This document shows positions 34,942 to 44,129 of a stretch of DNA of 64,000 bases, piece after piece. The notes beneath the pieces were generated by a model. That model saw only the letters and a program-made list of their open reading frames with translations, made no database searches and was not told where the DNA came from. Every line of letters starts with the position of its first letter. Positions within the stretch are counted from its first letter, which is position 1. This stretch comes from JADCGM01 sp943368345 (lineage in GTDB: Bacteria; Pseudomonadota; Alphaproteobacteria; Sphingomonadales; Sphingomonadaceae), in contig CALRKY020000015.1 of assembly GCA_943368345.1 (NCBI GenBank), positions 1 to 64,000 on the forward strand, read 5' to 3'. Position numbers and translations under genes: made by a program.

Positions 34942-35696
34942 TGTCCCACCATAAACGCGACATCGCGCGGCATCCCGAGCAACCGCTGCCCGGAATCAAG
35001 TGTCAGCACCTGAGCGTGCAGGGTCGGCGTTGCAATGATGAACCGCAACGCCTCGGCAATCTGCTCCGCCGTCACGCCCCGCCTGAGCGGGTTGTGGGTA
35101 TGAGCCGCATCAAAATTGTCGCGACTCTGCGGTCCGCTGACCATGGTAACTGCCGGCGCGATTCCGTTGACCCGGACCCGGGGACTGAGCGCCCGCGCCG
35201 CCAGTTCGGTCACCGCCATCAGCCCGGCCTTGCTGACGGTATAGCTGAAATAATCCGGATTGAGGCTGGCGAGCTTGGCATCGAGCAGGTTGACAACGAG
35301 ACCATTCGCCCCGTCCGAAAGCGCCGCCGCAAATGCCTGTGTCAGCAAGGCGGGTGCCCGCAGGTTGACGGCATGCTGCCGGTCCCAGCGCTCGACCGAA
35401 AAATCCGCCAGCGTGTCATATTCGAACAGCGACGCATTGTTGATGAGCAGGCCGACCGGTGCCCCAGGATCAACGGCTGCAAAAATGCTGGCAGCCGCCG
35501 CCGGATCGGCCAGGTCCGCTACCACAACATGCGCCCCGATCTCGGCGGCGAGCGCGTCCGCTTCGTCGCGGGATAGGTGACAGTGGATCAGCACCCGCCA
35601 GCCATCTGCCGCCAACGCGCGACACAGCACGGCACCGATGCGTTTGGCACCACCGGTGACAATTGCGGTGCGGGGTGTTCCGAACTCAGGGGTCAT
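34938..35696 (-). CDS. Short-chain dehydrogenase, probable dihydromonapterin/pteridine reductase (FolM-like)
   Basis: 252 residues of the SDR fold: TAIVTGGAKRIGAVLCRALA is the nucleotide-binding loop with the RIG variant typical of pteridine reductases. The active-site YTVSKAG provides tyrosine and lysine, and PG-type NGIAPAVTMV follows. Co-transcription with folB by an ATGA overlap supports a role in pterin reduction. The exact substrate is inferred. Confidence 0.85.
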   Translation of the reverse strand: MTPEFGTPRTAIVTGGAKRIGAVLCRALAADGWRVLIHCHLSRDEADALAAEIGAHVVVADLADPAAAASIFAAVDPGAPVGLLINNASLFEYDTLADFSVERWDRQHAVNLRAPALLTQAFAAALSDGANGLVVNLLDAKLASLNPDYFSYTVSKAGLMAVTELAARALSPRVRVNGIAPAVTMVSGPQSRDNFDAAHTHNPLRRGVTAEQIAEALRFIIATPTLHAQVLTLDSGQRLLGMPRDVAFMVGQ

Positions 35697-35734
35697 GCCG
35701 CGCCTCTAGCCGAGGCGGGCACCGAGGTCGAGCA

Positions 35735-36178
35735 TCAGACTGTCGTGCCCAGATACAGCGCAGCCTCTGCCGCACGACGCCGGGTCAATCCCGCCAGCAC
35801 TTGACCGGCCTGCCGGTTCCATCTGGAAAATTGGGCGGCCGCCCCGGCTTTGTCACCGGCCCGGTGCTTGCGACACAATGTTGAGGATCGGAAGGCACCA
35901 AGCCCGATATTATAGGCGAGACTGACCATCGCACCGAACTCTCGCGGCAGCGTGGGTGCATTGCGTAAGGCTGTTTCCACCCCCGCCGCAAACCGCGCGA
36001 GATCCTCGGCAAATCGCGCGTCGCACTCCGCCTGCGTCCAGGTCATGCCCAGCACAATATCTGGACCGGTCGATCCCCAGCCAATCGTCGGAACATCGTT
36101 CGGAGTCGGCAGATATGCGGTCAGCCGGCATTGCTCGTAGGACTGGATCAGGCTGCGGGCGCGGGGTCCGACGTTCAT
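35735..36178 (-). CDS. Phage-type lysozyme, glycoside hydrolase family 24
   Basis: 147 residues matching endolysins of the T4/P22 kind: IQSYEQCRLTAYLPTPNDVP with the catalytic glutamate and TIGWGST with aspartate/threonine, then AMVSLAYNIGLGAFRSSTL. It cleaves peptidoglycan glycan strands. There is no signal peptide, no holin and no other phage gene nearby, so it is a domesticated or left-over gene between folate genes and uvrC. Confidence 0.88.
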   Translation of the reverse strand: MNVGPRARSLIQSYEQCRLTAYLPTPNDVPTIGWGSTGPDIVLGMTWTQAECDARFAEDLARFAAGVETALRNAPTLPREFGAMVSLAYNIGLGAFRSSTLCRKHRAGDKAGAAAQFSRWNRQAGQVLAGLTRRRAAEAALYLGTTV

Positions 36179-36404
36179 GCTTGCATCTCCCTCAATCGGG
36201 ACAGGGATATGCCGAACGTGGTGCCGGGTCTATCCGGTCAACCGGACGGGTGCCCGGTTTTTCAGCAGGGCAAGAAACAGCCGGGTGCGGCCACCGGGTG
36301 TCCCCGGTCATCCCGGCGCTTCCCACATGGTTATCCACAGTTGTTGGGGGCAGTTTTCCGGTGGCGCTTGAGCCGGACGGCTTCGACTCCTAGAACTGAA
36401 ACAG

Positions 36405-38327
36405 ATGGCCGAACCCCCTATCTCTGACCGTTTTTCTGAGGAGCAATCGGCCTACGCCGTGCGCGGGCGGGACGCCCCCGACCTGGAAATGGGCACAGCC
36501 GCGATCCGGAATGTGTTGAAAACATTACCGCCGCGACCCGGTGTCTACCGGATGGTCGATGCGGGCGGCGAAGTCCTGTATGTCGGCAAGGCCAAAAGCC
36601 TGAAGTCGCGTGTCGGCAATTATGTCCAGGTGACGCGGCTGCCACGACGGTTGCAACGGATGGTCGCCCTGACCCGGGGGATGACGATTGTCACTACCGC
36701 AACCGAGGCCGAGGCCTTGCTGCTGGAGGCGCAGCTGATCAAACGGTTCCGGCCGGCCTTCAATGTGCTGCTGCGCGATGACAAAAGCTTCCCGTTCATC
36801 TTCCTGCGGGAGGATCATGCCTTTCCCCGCATTTCCAAACACCGGGGTGCCCGCACCGGCAAAGGCATATTCTACGGACCCTTTGCCAGCGCCGGTGCGG
36901 TCAACACCACGCTGAACGCGCTCCAGAAAGTATTCCTGCTCCGAAGCTGCTCCGACAGTTTCATGGCCAATCGGTCGCGGCCCTGCCTGCTCCACCAGAT
37001 CCGGCGGTGCAGCGCGCCCTGCACCGGGCGAATCGATGACAACGGCTATGCCGAGCTGGTCGCCGACGCGAAGGCGTTCCTCGGCGGCAAATCGCAGGAG
37101 GTGCAGCGGAAACTCGGCGCGGCGATGGAGGAAGCTGCCGCAGGCCTGGATTTCGAGCGGGCAGCGATGGTCCGGGACCGGTTGCGGGCGCTGACCTATG
37201 TGCAGAGCCAGCAGGCGATTTCCGCCGGAGAGTCCGCCGACGCCGATGTCATCGCGCTGGCATCCAATGCCGGACAGATCTGCATCCAAGCGTTTTTCGT
37301 GCGCGGCGGCCAGAATTGGGGGCACCGGGCATTTTTCCCGGCCCATACCGCCGAAATGGACGAGGACGAGGTGCTGCTATCGTTTCTCGGTCAATTCTAT
37401 GACGACATGCCGCCACCGCGCGAATTGCTGCTCGACCGAACCCTGGCGGAAGCGGAGTTGCTGGCAGAGGCGCTGAGCGAGCGTGCCGGTCGGCGCGTGA
37501 TGATCCGCTGCCCCCAACGCGGGGCCGCAAAACGCACCGTCGATCAGGCCCGGCGCAATGCCGTCGAAGCACTTGACCGCCGCCTTGCCGAGGGGGCGAC
37601 CCAGACACGGCTGTTGCGCGAAATGGCGGAGCTGTTCGACCTTGGCAGTCCGCCACAACGGATTGAAGTTTATGACAACTCCCACATCATGGGTACCAAT
37701 GCGCTCGGTGCGATGATCGTCGCGGGGCCGGAAGGGTTCCGCAAATCCGCCTACCGCAAGTTCAATATGAAGGACGATGCGATTACCCCGGGCGATGACT
37801 TTGCGATGATGAAAGCCATGCTGACGCGTCGCTTCGCCCGACTCGAGAAGGAAGACCCGGATCGGACCGGCGGCGAATGGCCCGACTTGCTGCTGATCGA
37901 CGGTGGCAAGGGGCAATTGTCGACCGTGATGCAAGCGCTCGGCGAACTCGGCGCGCATGATGTGAACGTGGTCGGCGTTGCCAAGGGGCCGGACCGTAGT
38001 GCCGGCCGGGAGACCTTTCACCTCGTCGATGGCCGGGAACTCACCCTGCCGGCCAACGCCCCGTTGCTGTTCTACCTGCAGCGCCTCCGCGACGAGGCGC
38101 ACCGCTTTGCGATCGGCGGGCACCGGGCCAAGCGCGCCAAATCCATGGTCACTTCACCGCTCGATGACGTCCCGGGCATCGGCCCGGCGCGCAAACGCGC
38201 CCTGCTGATGCATTTCGGTACCGGCAAGGCGGTGAAAGCGGCGGGGCTCGAGGCGCTTGAGAAGGCTCCGGGCATTTCCAAACTGATGGCAAAGACGATC
38301 TACGAACATTTCCACCCGATCAGTTGA
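36405..38327 (+). CDS. uvrC: Excinuclease ABC subunit C
   Basis: 640 residues. The GIY-YIG nuclease is at the N-terminus (RPGVYRMVDAGGEVLYVGKA), the UVR motif near residue 240 (MEEAAAGLDFERAAMVRDRL), the RNase H-like endonuclease in the C-terminal half (RIEVYDNSHIMGTNALGAMI, then LLIDGGKGQL), and a helix-hairpin-helix at the end (VPGIGPARKRALLMHF). It makes both incisions in nucleotide excision repair. A longer N-terminal extension of about 40 residues precedes the nuclease. Confidence 0.97.
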   Translation: MAEPPISDRFSEEQSAYAVRGRDAPDLEMGTAAIRNVLKTLPPRPGVYRMVDAGGEVLYVGKAKSLKSRVGNYVQVTRLPRRLQRMVALTRGMTIVTTATEAEALLLEAQLIKRFRPAFNVLLRDDKSFPFIFLREDHAFPRISKHRGARTGKGIFYGPFASAGAVNTTLNALQKVFLLRSCSDSFMANRSRPCLLHQIRRCSAPCTGRIDDNGYAELVADAKAFLGGKSQEVQRKLGAAMEEAAAGLDFERAAMVRDRLRALTYVQSQQAISAGESADADVIALASNAGQICIQAFFVRGGQNWGHRAFFPAHTAEMDEDEVLLSFLGQFYDDMPPPRELLLDRTLAEAELLAEALSERAGRRVMIRCPQRGAAKRTVDQARRNAVEALDRRLAEGATQTRLLREMAELFDLGSPPQRIEVYDNSHIMGTNALGAMIVAGPEGFRKSAYRKFNMKDDAITPGDDFAMMKAMLTRRFARLEKEDPDRTGGEWPDLLLIDGGKGQLSTVMQALGELGAHDVNVVGVAKGPDRSAGRETFHLVDGRELTLPANAPLLFYLQRLRDEAHRFAIGGHRAKRAKSMVTSPLDDVPGIGPARKRALLMHFGTGKAVKAAGLEALEKAPGISKLMAKTIYEHFHPIS

Positions 38328-38378
38328 AGTCTGGCGCGTCCCAACTACTGTGTGTTTCTCATACGAAAGGCCGACTTG

Positions 38379-39086
38379 ATGATCACACTCTACACCGCCG
38401 CAACTCCGAACGGGTACAAGGTCGCGGTCGCGCTGGAGGAAATGGGGCTGCGCTACACGGTGCAGCGGATCGACATTCAAAAGGGCGAACAGAAGCAACC
38501 GGCCTATCTCGCCATCTGCCCCAACGGTCGCATCCCGGCGATTGTTGATCATGATATCGGTGACGGCTTTGCGGTGTTCGAGAGCGGGGCCTGCCTGACC
38601 TATCTAGCTCGCAAGACCGGTATGCTCATGCCCTCAGACCCACAAGGCATGAGTCGGGTTGAACAATGGTTGATGTTCCAGATGGGTGGCGTCGGCCCGA
38701 TGATGGGTCAGGCCAATGTGTTTTTCCGCTATTTCCCGGAAAAAATTCAACCCGCCATCGACCGCTATCAGGGCGAATGCCGCCGCCTGTTTGGGGTGCT
38801 GGACCGGCATCTGGCCGCGCATGAATATCTGGCGGGTGATTATAGTATCGCCGATATCGCCAATTGGTGCTGGGTCCGCACCCACAATTGGTCCGGGGTC
38901 AGCATCGACGAATTCACCCACCTCCAACGCTGGCTGGCCGCGATTGCCGCCCGCCCCGCCGCCCAGCGCGGCATCATGGTCCCGGAAGACATCAGCAAGC
39001 GCATGGAAGGCAACAAGGCGGAGGCCGAGAAGCGCTTTATTGAGGGCGCACAGTCGCTTATCGAAACCGGCAAATCGAAAGGCTGA
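38379..39086 (+). CDS. Glutathione S-transferase (YghU/GstB-like)
   Basis: 235 residues from ATG 38379; an upstream GTG at 38352 is in frame. The thioredoxin-like domain (ITLYTAATPNGYKVAVALEE, then PNGRIPAIVDHD and FESGACLTYLA) is followed by the helical domain (EYLAGDYSIADIANWCWVR). The TPNG loop at the active site is typical of bacterial Nu/YghU-type enzymes. It conjugates or reduces with glutathione in the cytoplasm. Confidence 0.9.
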   Translation: MITLYTAATPNGYKVAVALEEMGLRYTVQRIDIQKGEQKQPAYLAICPNGRIPAIVDHDIGDGFAVFESGACLTYLARKTGMLMPSDPQGMSRVEQWLMFQMGGVGPMMGQANVFFRYFPEKIQPAIDRYQGECRRLFGVLDRHLAAHEYLAGDYSIADIANWCWVRTHNWSGVSIDEFTHLQRWLAAIAARPAAQRGIMVPEDISKRMEGNKAEAEKRFIEGAQSLIETGKSKG

Positions 39087-39154
39087 GCGATCTTTACTTG
39101 TAACGAACCTTTGATGCGCTAGGCTCCCCCCGCCACAATATGGGGGAGATTCAC

Positions 39155-39559
39155 ATGGCGGATTACAAATGGACCACATTGGTGCTGATCCTGGCGCTAT
39201 TGTCCTATGTCCACGCGACGATGAAGGTTGGCAGCGCCCGCGCAAAATTCGGGGTCAAGGCACCGGCGACAACCGGCAATGAGGATTTTGAACGGGTGTT
39301 CCGCGCCCACCAGAACAGCGTTGAACAGATGGTGATGTTCGTGCCGCTGCTGGCACTGGCGGCCATGACCTGGGGAGATATGTGGGCCGGCATCTACGGC
39401 CTGACCTACAGCGTTGGCCGAGTGCTCTATACCGAAGGCTATGCCAAGGCCGCCGAGAAGCGCGGTTTCGGTTTCATGCTGTCGGGCGGCGTGTCGCTCG
39501 GCGTGCTGGTTGGGATCATCATCACGATCTTGCTGCGCCAATTCGGTATCGGCGCTTAG
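39155..39559 (+). CDS. MAPEG-family membrane protein
   Basis: 134 residues from ATG 39155 (GGGGGAG upstream). Four membrane helices, with ERVFRAHQNSVEQMVMFVPL as the MAPEG signature. Family members are membrane-bound glutathione-dependent enzymes or eicosanoid-type transferases; the bacterial role is not settled. It follows a glutathione S-transferase, which fits glutathione-linked detoxification. It ends directly against the convergent nitroreductase. Confidence 0.88.
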   Translation: MADYKWTTLVLILALLSYVHATMKVGSARAKFGVKAPATTGNEDFERVFRAHQNSVEQMVMFVPLLALAAMTWGDMWAGIYGLTYSVGRVLYTEGYAKAAEKRGFGFMLSGGVSLGVLVGIIITILLRQFGIGA

Positions 39560-40231
39560 TCAGATGCCTCTGAACTCCGCGAACTCGTTGAGTGGCGCCC
39601 GCTGCGTCTCCAGCTGGTTCGCGGGGTCGGTATCGTCCTTCCACCCGATGGCCATGCCGGTGAACAGCATCCACTCGGCGGGTGGCTTCAGGAAGTCCGC
39701 GATGGTCTGGGGATAAATCGCCCAGCATTCCTGCGGGCAACTGTCGAGCCCCTCCTCCCGCAACAGCAGCATGACATTTTCCAGATACATGCCGAGGTCG
39801 GACCATTGCGGCGGCCCCATGTAGCGGTTGACGTAGCAGAACAACGCGACCGGCGCGTTGAAGAACATGAAATTGCGCGCAAACCACTGCATCCGCGCCG
39901 CCCGATTCTCCCGAGGGATGCCGAGTCGGGCGTACAGGTCCTCACCGACCTGGAACCGCCTCGCCTGATAGGGTTCCCCGAGCGATTTGGGGTAAATATC
40001 ATATTCGGTTGGTTCACCCTTCGGCGCTTCAAACACCCGCTTGGCGACGATCTGTTTCAACTGCTGCAACTCGTCGCCGCCAATCACATACAGGTGCCAG
40101 GGCTGCAGATTGCCACCCGACGGGGCACGGGCGGCGCGTTCCAGTACGCGGCGCAACACATCGCCATCCACGGGCTTGTCGAGGAACCCGCGAACCGAGC
40201 GGCGGCTGGCAATTGCGTCAGAAACTTTCAT
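39560..40231 (-). CDS. Nitroreductase-family flavoprotein
   Basis: 223 residues from ATG 40231; the frame is open to 40858 but that part lies over pgsA. The N-terminus VSDAIASRRSVRGFLDKPVD and RAPSGGNLQPWHLYVI are the FMN-binding start, and NVMLLLREEGLDSCPQECWA the second flavin contact. These enzymes reduce nitro compounds or quinones with NAD(P)H. Divergent from pgsA over 51 bases. Confidence 0.9.
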   Translation of the reverse strand: MKVSDAIASRRSVRGFLDKPVDGDVLRRVLERAARAPSGGNLQPWHLYVIGGDELQQLKQIVAKRVFEAPKGEPTEYDIYPKSLGEPYQARRFQVGEDLYARLGIPRENRAARMQWFARNFMFFNAPVALFCYVNRYMGPPQWSDLGMYLENVMLLLREEGLDSCPQECWAIYPQTIADFLKPPAEWMLFTGMAIGWKDDTDPANQLETQRAPLNEFAEFRGI

Positions 40232-40282
40232 GGTCGTCCCGTATCTGTTGAGCGCAGCGAAACGATAGCCTAGGCTGACCCC

Positions 40283-40846
40283 ATGCTGTCCAGCCTCCCC
40301 AATCTGTTGACCCTCAGCCGGATTTTTGCAGTGCCCCTGCTGGTCGGCCTGATGTGGCAGCCCGGCTGGCTCGGCTATACGCTGGCGTTCATCCTGTTCT
40401 GCATCGCGGGCATTACCGATTATTTCGACGGCTATCTCGCCCGGTCCTATGGCACCGTGTCGAAACTCGGGCAGTTTCTCGATCCGATCGCCGACAAGAT
40501 CATGATTGCGGCGGTCATCGTCATGCTGATCCACAATGGCATCGTCCACGGCTGGTCGGTGATCGCGGCGCTGATCATCCTGCTGCGCGAGATTTTCGTG
40601 AGCGGCCTGCGGGAGTTTCTTGCCGGATTGCAAGTGTCGGTTCCGGTCAGTGCGCTGGCCAAATGGAAGACGGCGTTTCAGATGATCAGCATCGGGGCGC
40701 TGGTCCTCGCCGGCGTTGGAACCGACATTTTGCCGTCGTGGCTGCCGGCCTATCCAATCGGTCTCGCCAGTCTTTGGCTGGCCGCCGGGCTGACGCTGGT
40801 GACCGGCTATGATTATCTGCGCGCCGGCCTGAAGCATATGGCCTGA
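40283..40846 (+). CDS. pgsA: CDP-diacylglycerol-glycerol-3-phosphate 3-phosphatidyltransferase
   Basis: 187 residues with several membrane helices. LPNLLTLSRIFAVPLLVGLM and the CDP-alcohol phosphotransferase motif (DYFDGYLARSYG, then LGQFLDPIADKIM) are intact. It makes phosphatidylglycerophosphate for phosphatidylglycerol and cardiolipin. It lies four bases before moaD and so heads a pgsA-moaD-moaE-echA transcript. Confidence 0.95.
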   Translation: MLSSLPNLLTLSRIFAVPLLVGLMWQPGWLGYTLAFILFCIAGITDYFDGYLARSYGTVSKLGQFLDPIADKIMIAAVIVMLIHNGIVHGWSVIAALIILLREIFVSGLREFLAGLQVSVPVSALAKWKTAFQMISIGALVLAGVGTDILPSWLPAYPIGLASLWLAAGLTLVTGYDYLRAGLKHMA

Positions 40847-40849
40847 GCC

Positions 40850-41095
40850 GTGCTTCACCTGCTGTATTTCGCCTGGGTCCGCGAGCGAATGGGCAAGGAC
40901 GGGGAAACGACCCCGCTTCCGGACGAGGTGACGACGGTGGCGGAGCTGCTCACCTGGCTGACCCGGCGCGGCGACGCGGTGTTCGGGGAGACCGACCGGC
41001 TTCGGGTGGCGGTCAATCAGGTTTTCGCAAGTCTGGATACGCCGATTGCGGCAGGGGATGAGATCGCGATTTTTCCCCCGGTGACCGGCGGGTGA
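40850..41095 (+). CDS. moaD: Molybdopterin synthase small subunit
   Basis: 81 residues from GTG 40850. Ubiquitin-like fold with LHLLYFAWVRERMG at the start and the C-terminal EIAIFPPVTGG, whose diglycine receives the thiocarboxylate sulphur. It pairs with MoaE. The stop overlaps the GTG of moaE. Confidence 0.95.
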   Translation: MLHLLYFAWVRERMGKDGETTPLPDEVTTVAELLTWLTRRGDAVFGETDRLRVAVNQVFASLDTPIAAGDEIAIFPPVTGG

Positions 41096-41541
41096 TCACG
41101 GTTCGCGTTCAGGCCGAGGATTTCGACCCCGGCGTCGAGATTGCTGCCCTCCATGAGCGGCGCACCGATATTGGCGCGGTTGCCAGCTTCACCGGGTTGG
41201 TCCGGGCGGACGGCGAACTCGAATCACTGACGCTCGAACATTATCCGGCGATGACGGCGCGGGCGTTGCAGGCGATTGCCGCGGAGGCGCAGGCGCGCTG
41301 GCCATTGCAGGGCGAGACGATCATTCACCGTCACGGTCGCCTGCTCCCCGGGGAGCGGATTGTGCTGGTCGCCGTCGCCAGCGCCCACCGTGCCGCCGCC
41401 TTTGAAGCCTGCGCCTTTCTGATGGACTGGCTGAAAACCAAGGCACCATTCTGGAAGCTGGAACAAGCGGGCGACACCCGCCGCTGGGTCGACGCCAAGG
41501 CCGAAGATGATATCGCCACAGACCGATGGAGACTGGGATGA
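41092..41541 (+). CDS. moaE: Molybdopterin synthase catalytic subunit
   Basis: 149 residues from GTG 41092 (GTGA overlap with moaD). It shows GAVASFTGLVRADGELESLT, HRHGRLLPGERIVLVAVASA with the substrate-binding histidine/arginine, and KTKAPFWKLEQAG near the end with the catalytic lysines. It converts cyclic pyranopterin monophosphate to molybdopterin. Confidence 0.96.
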   Translation: MITVRVQAEDFDPGVEIAALHERRTDIGAVASFTGLVRADGELESLTLEHYPAMTARALQAIAAEAQARWPLQGETIIHRHGRLLPGERIVLVAVASAHRAAAFEACAFLMDWLKTKAPFWKLEQAGDTRRWVDAKAEDDIATDRWRLG

Positions 41542-42320
41542 CACGGGAATTCTGCGCCACCGAACGCGACGGCCATATCCTCACGGTGACGATCAATCGC
41601 CCGGAGCGTATGAACGCCCTGCATCCGCCTGCCAATGCCGAACTGGCGCAGGTATTTGATGAATTTGCCGCCGATCCCGACCTGTGGGTGGCGATTCTCA
41701 CCGGTGCAGGGGACCGGGCCTTTTCCGCCGGGAATGACTTGCGCTGGCAGGCAGAGGGAAACCGGCTGACCATTCCAGATACCGGCTTTGCTGGTCTGAC
41801 CTCGCGGTGGGACCTGACAAAGCCGGTGATTGCCGCGGTCAACGGCGTTGCGATGGGCGGCGGGTTCGAAATCGCGCTGGCCTGTGACCTGATCATTGCC
41901 TCTGAGACCGCGACATTTGCCCTCCCAGAGCCGAAGGTCGGTCTGGCGGCCTTGGCGGGCGGTCTGCACCGCCTACCCCGCCAAATCGGCTTAAAACGCG
42001 CCATGGGCATGATCCTGACCGGGCGGCATGTCGGCGCGGCTGAAGGACAACAATTGGGCTTTGTGAACGAGGTGGTGGCTCCCGCTGACCTGATGGGTGC
42101 AGCACGGCGCTGGGCGGCCATGATTGGCGACTGTAGCCCGATGTCGATCCGAGCGTCGAAGTCAGCGGTGCACACCGGGCTTGATGAGGCGACCCTGCGC
42201 GCCGCCTATGAAACCCAGATGAGCTATCCCGCCGTCGGTGCCATGCTGCGCAGCGAGGATTTCCGAGAGGGGCCCATGGCCTTCGCGCAAAAGCGCAAAC
42301 CGGTCTGGGCTGGCCGCTGA
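41538..42320 (+). CDS. Enoyl-CoA hydratase/isomerase-family protein
   Basis: 260 residues from ATG 41538, overlapping the moaE stop (ATGA). Crotonase fold: VTINRPERMNALHPPANAEL, AGDRAFSAGNDLRWQ with the CoA oxyanion loop, and VAMGGGFEIALACDLIIASE. One catalytic glutamate position appears in LPEPKVGL. It probably hydrates trans-2-enoyl-CoA; exact substrate unknown. Followed by a terminator. Confidence 0.9.
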   Translation: MTREFCATERDGHILTVTINRPERMNALHPPANAELAQVFDEFAADPDLWVAILTGAGDRAFSAGNDLRWQAEGNRLTIPDTGFAGLTSRWDLTKPVIAAVNGVAMGGGFEIALACDLIIASETATFALPEPKVGLAALAGGLHRLPRQIGLKRAMGMILTGRHVGAAEGQQLGFVNEVVAPADLMGAARRWAAMIGDCSPMSIRASKSAVHTGLDEATLRAAYETQMSYPAVGAMLRSEDFREGPMAFAQKRKPVWAGR

Positions 42321-42341
42321 CGGGACTGGCGCGGACAAACC

Positions 42342-42370
42342 AAGGGCCACCGGTTACCCGGTGGCCCTTT
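42342..42370 (+). terminator. Probable rho-independent terminator
   Basis: AAGGGCCACCGG and CCGGTGGCCCTTT pair over twelve bases around TTAC, 22 bases after the enoyl-CoA hydratase stop. The T run is short (TTT-GCATT), so termination may be partial. Confidence 0.65.
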
Positions 42371-42571
42371 GCATTGTCGTTGCCTCGGAAGGCGACTTAT
42401 GCCGGCATCCCCGTTGTGGACGTCCGGACCGCATTCCCGGCTTGATGACAATGAGACACTGGACCACCTCCTTCCGCAAAGTTTCGACGGCAATGAATAT
42501 GGCGCGCAATCAGCAGCTTGCCTAGGGGTGAAATACCGGCGAACGTCACCGGCAAATGGGGGGACGATCAA

Positions 42572-44110
42572 ATGGGCAAAATCATCAGCGGCGACCGTGT
42601 TTTGGGCCTGGACCAGCTCAATGACCGCGCCGCCCGTGCCGCAACCGGCCTCGCATCGCTCGGGGTCAAACGCGGCGACCTGATCGCTCTTTACCTCAGA
42701 AACGACCTGCCGTTTTTTGAAGCGACCTTCGCGGCCGGGCTGCTCGGTGCCTACCCGACACCGGTCAACTGGCATTATGCCGAAACGGAGGCCCGCTATC
42801 TGTTTGAAAATTCGGGGGCCCGGGCGATCATCATCCATGCCGACCTGATCCCGGCCATCAGGGACGCGCTGCCACAGGGAGTCCCGGTACTGGTGGTGGC
42901 GACGCCGCCGGAAATTGCCGCAGCTTACGGTATCGATGCCGCGCCTGTCCCGGACGGCATGATCAACTGGGCAAGCTGGCTGGAAGGGTTCGCGCCCTTT
43001 GCCGCACCGCAGGCCGACGCTCCCGGGACGGTCATCTACACCTCCGGCACCACCGGTCATCCCAAGGGCGTCCGACGCAACCAGCCAACGGCAGAGCAGA
43101 TGGCAATGTCCCGCAAAGTCGGGGCACATTCCTTCGGGTTCGCAGGCTGGCTGGACTGCCCGGATCAGATCATCACGGTGATGACCGGCCCGATGTATCA
43201 CTCCGCCCCGAACAGCTACGGCATCGCGGCAGCGCGCCTGGGGGCCACTGTCATCCTGGAGGCCCGGTTCGACCCGGAAGAATTGCTGGCGATGATCGAG
43301 CGCGACCGGGTGACCCATATCCACATGGTACCGATCATGTTCAGCCGGCTCCTGCGCCTGCCCGCCGAGGTCAAGGCCCGCTATGACCTCAGCAGCCTGA
43401 GGTTCGTGGTCCACGGCGCCGCCCCCTGCTCGGTGCCGGTCAAACGGGCGATGATCGAATGGTGGGGACCCGTGATCAACGAATATTACGGCTCTACCGA
43501 GGTTGGCATCGTCGTGACCTCAACGTCCGAACAATGGCTGGCTCACCCCGGCACAGTCGGCCTGCCGATTGACGATGCCGAAGTCCGGATCATCGATGCC
43601 GACAACAACAGTCTGCCACCTGGCGAAATTGGGGAGGTGATCGCCCGCATCGTGGGCACCGCCGATTTTACCTACCACGGCGACGACGCCAAACGGGCGG
43701 CATCCGAGAAAGTCGGGCTGATCACCCCCGGCGACATCGGCTATCTGGACGCCGACGGGTTCCTCTACCTCTGCGACCGCGCCAAGGACATGATCATTTC
43801 CGGCGGCGCGAACATCTATCCGGCGGAGATCGAGGCAGAATTGCAAAAAATACCCGGCGTCGCCGATTGCGCTGTCTTCGGCATTCCGGACGAGGATTTT
43901 GGGGAAGCGGTTTGCGCCGCGGTGCAACCCCTGCCGGGCGCGACCCTATCAGAGAGCGACGTCCGCACCCATCTCCGGGGCCTGATGGCGAGCTACAAGG
44001 TGCCAAAGCGCGTGGACTTCCACATCGAGCTTCCCCGCGAAGACTCAGGCAAAATCTTCAAGCGGAAGCTGCGCGAACCCTTCTGGGTCGGCCTCGATCG
44101 ACGCATTTGA
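42572..44110 (+). CDS. AMP-dependent acyl-CoA synthetase
   Basis: 512 residues from ATG 42572; the frame stays open to 42518. Adenylation-domain motifs are present: TVIYTSGTTGHPKGVRRN (A3), NEYYGSTEVG (A5), GDIGYLDADGFLYLCDRAKD (A7/A8) and a C-terminal SGKIFKRKL with the catalytic lysine. It activates a carboxylic acid, probably a fatty or aromatic acid, with ATP and CoA. Proximity to an enoyl-CoA hydratase suggests acyl-CoA catabolism. Confidence 0.92.
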   Translation: MGKIISGDRVLGLDQLNDRAARAATGLASLGVKRGDLIALYLRNDLPFFEATFAAGLLGAYPTPVNWHYAETEARYLFENSGARAIIIHADLIPAIRDALPQGVPVLVVATPPEIAAAYGIDAAPVPDGMINWASWLEGFAPFAAPQADAPGTVIYTSGTTGHPKGVRRNQPTAEQMAMSRKVGAHSFGFAGWLDCPDQIITVMTGPMYHSAPNSYGIAAARLGATVILEARFDPEELLAMIERDRVTHIHMVPIMFSRLLRLPAEVKARYDLSSLRFVVHGAAPCSVPVKRAMIEWWGPVINEYYGSTEVGIVVTSTSEQWLAHPGTVGLPIDDAEVRIIDADNNSLPPGEIGEVIARIVGTADFTYHGDDAKRAASEKVGLITPGDIGYLDADGFLYLCDRAKDMIISGGANIYPAEIEAELQKIPGVADCAVFGIPDEDFGEAVCAAVQPLPGATLSESDVRTHLRGLMASYKVPKRVDFHIELPREDSGKIFKRKLREPFWVGLDRRI

Positions 44111-44129
44111 TCGCACTGATGGGGCCGCC

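Noticed and set aside
39560..40858. Reading the nitroreductase as a 432-residue fusion starting at 40858
   Set aside because: The upstream 209 codons are antisense to pgsA and low in information; the family N-terminus begins at 40231.
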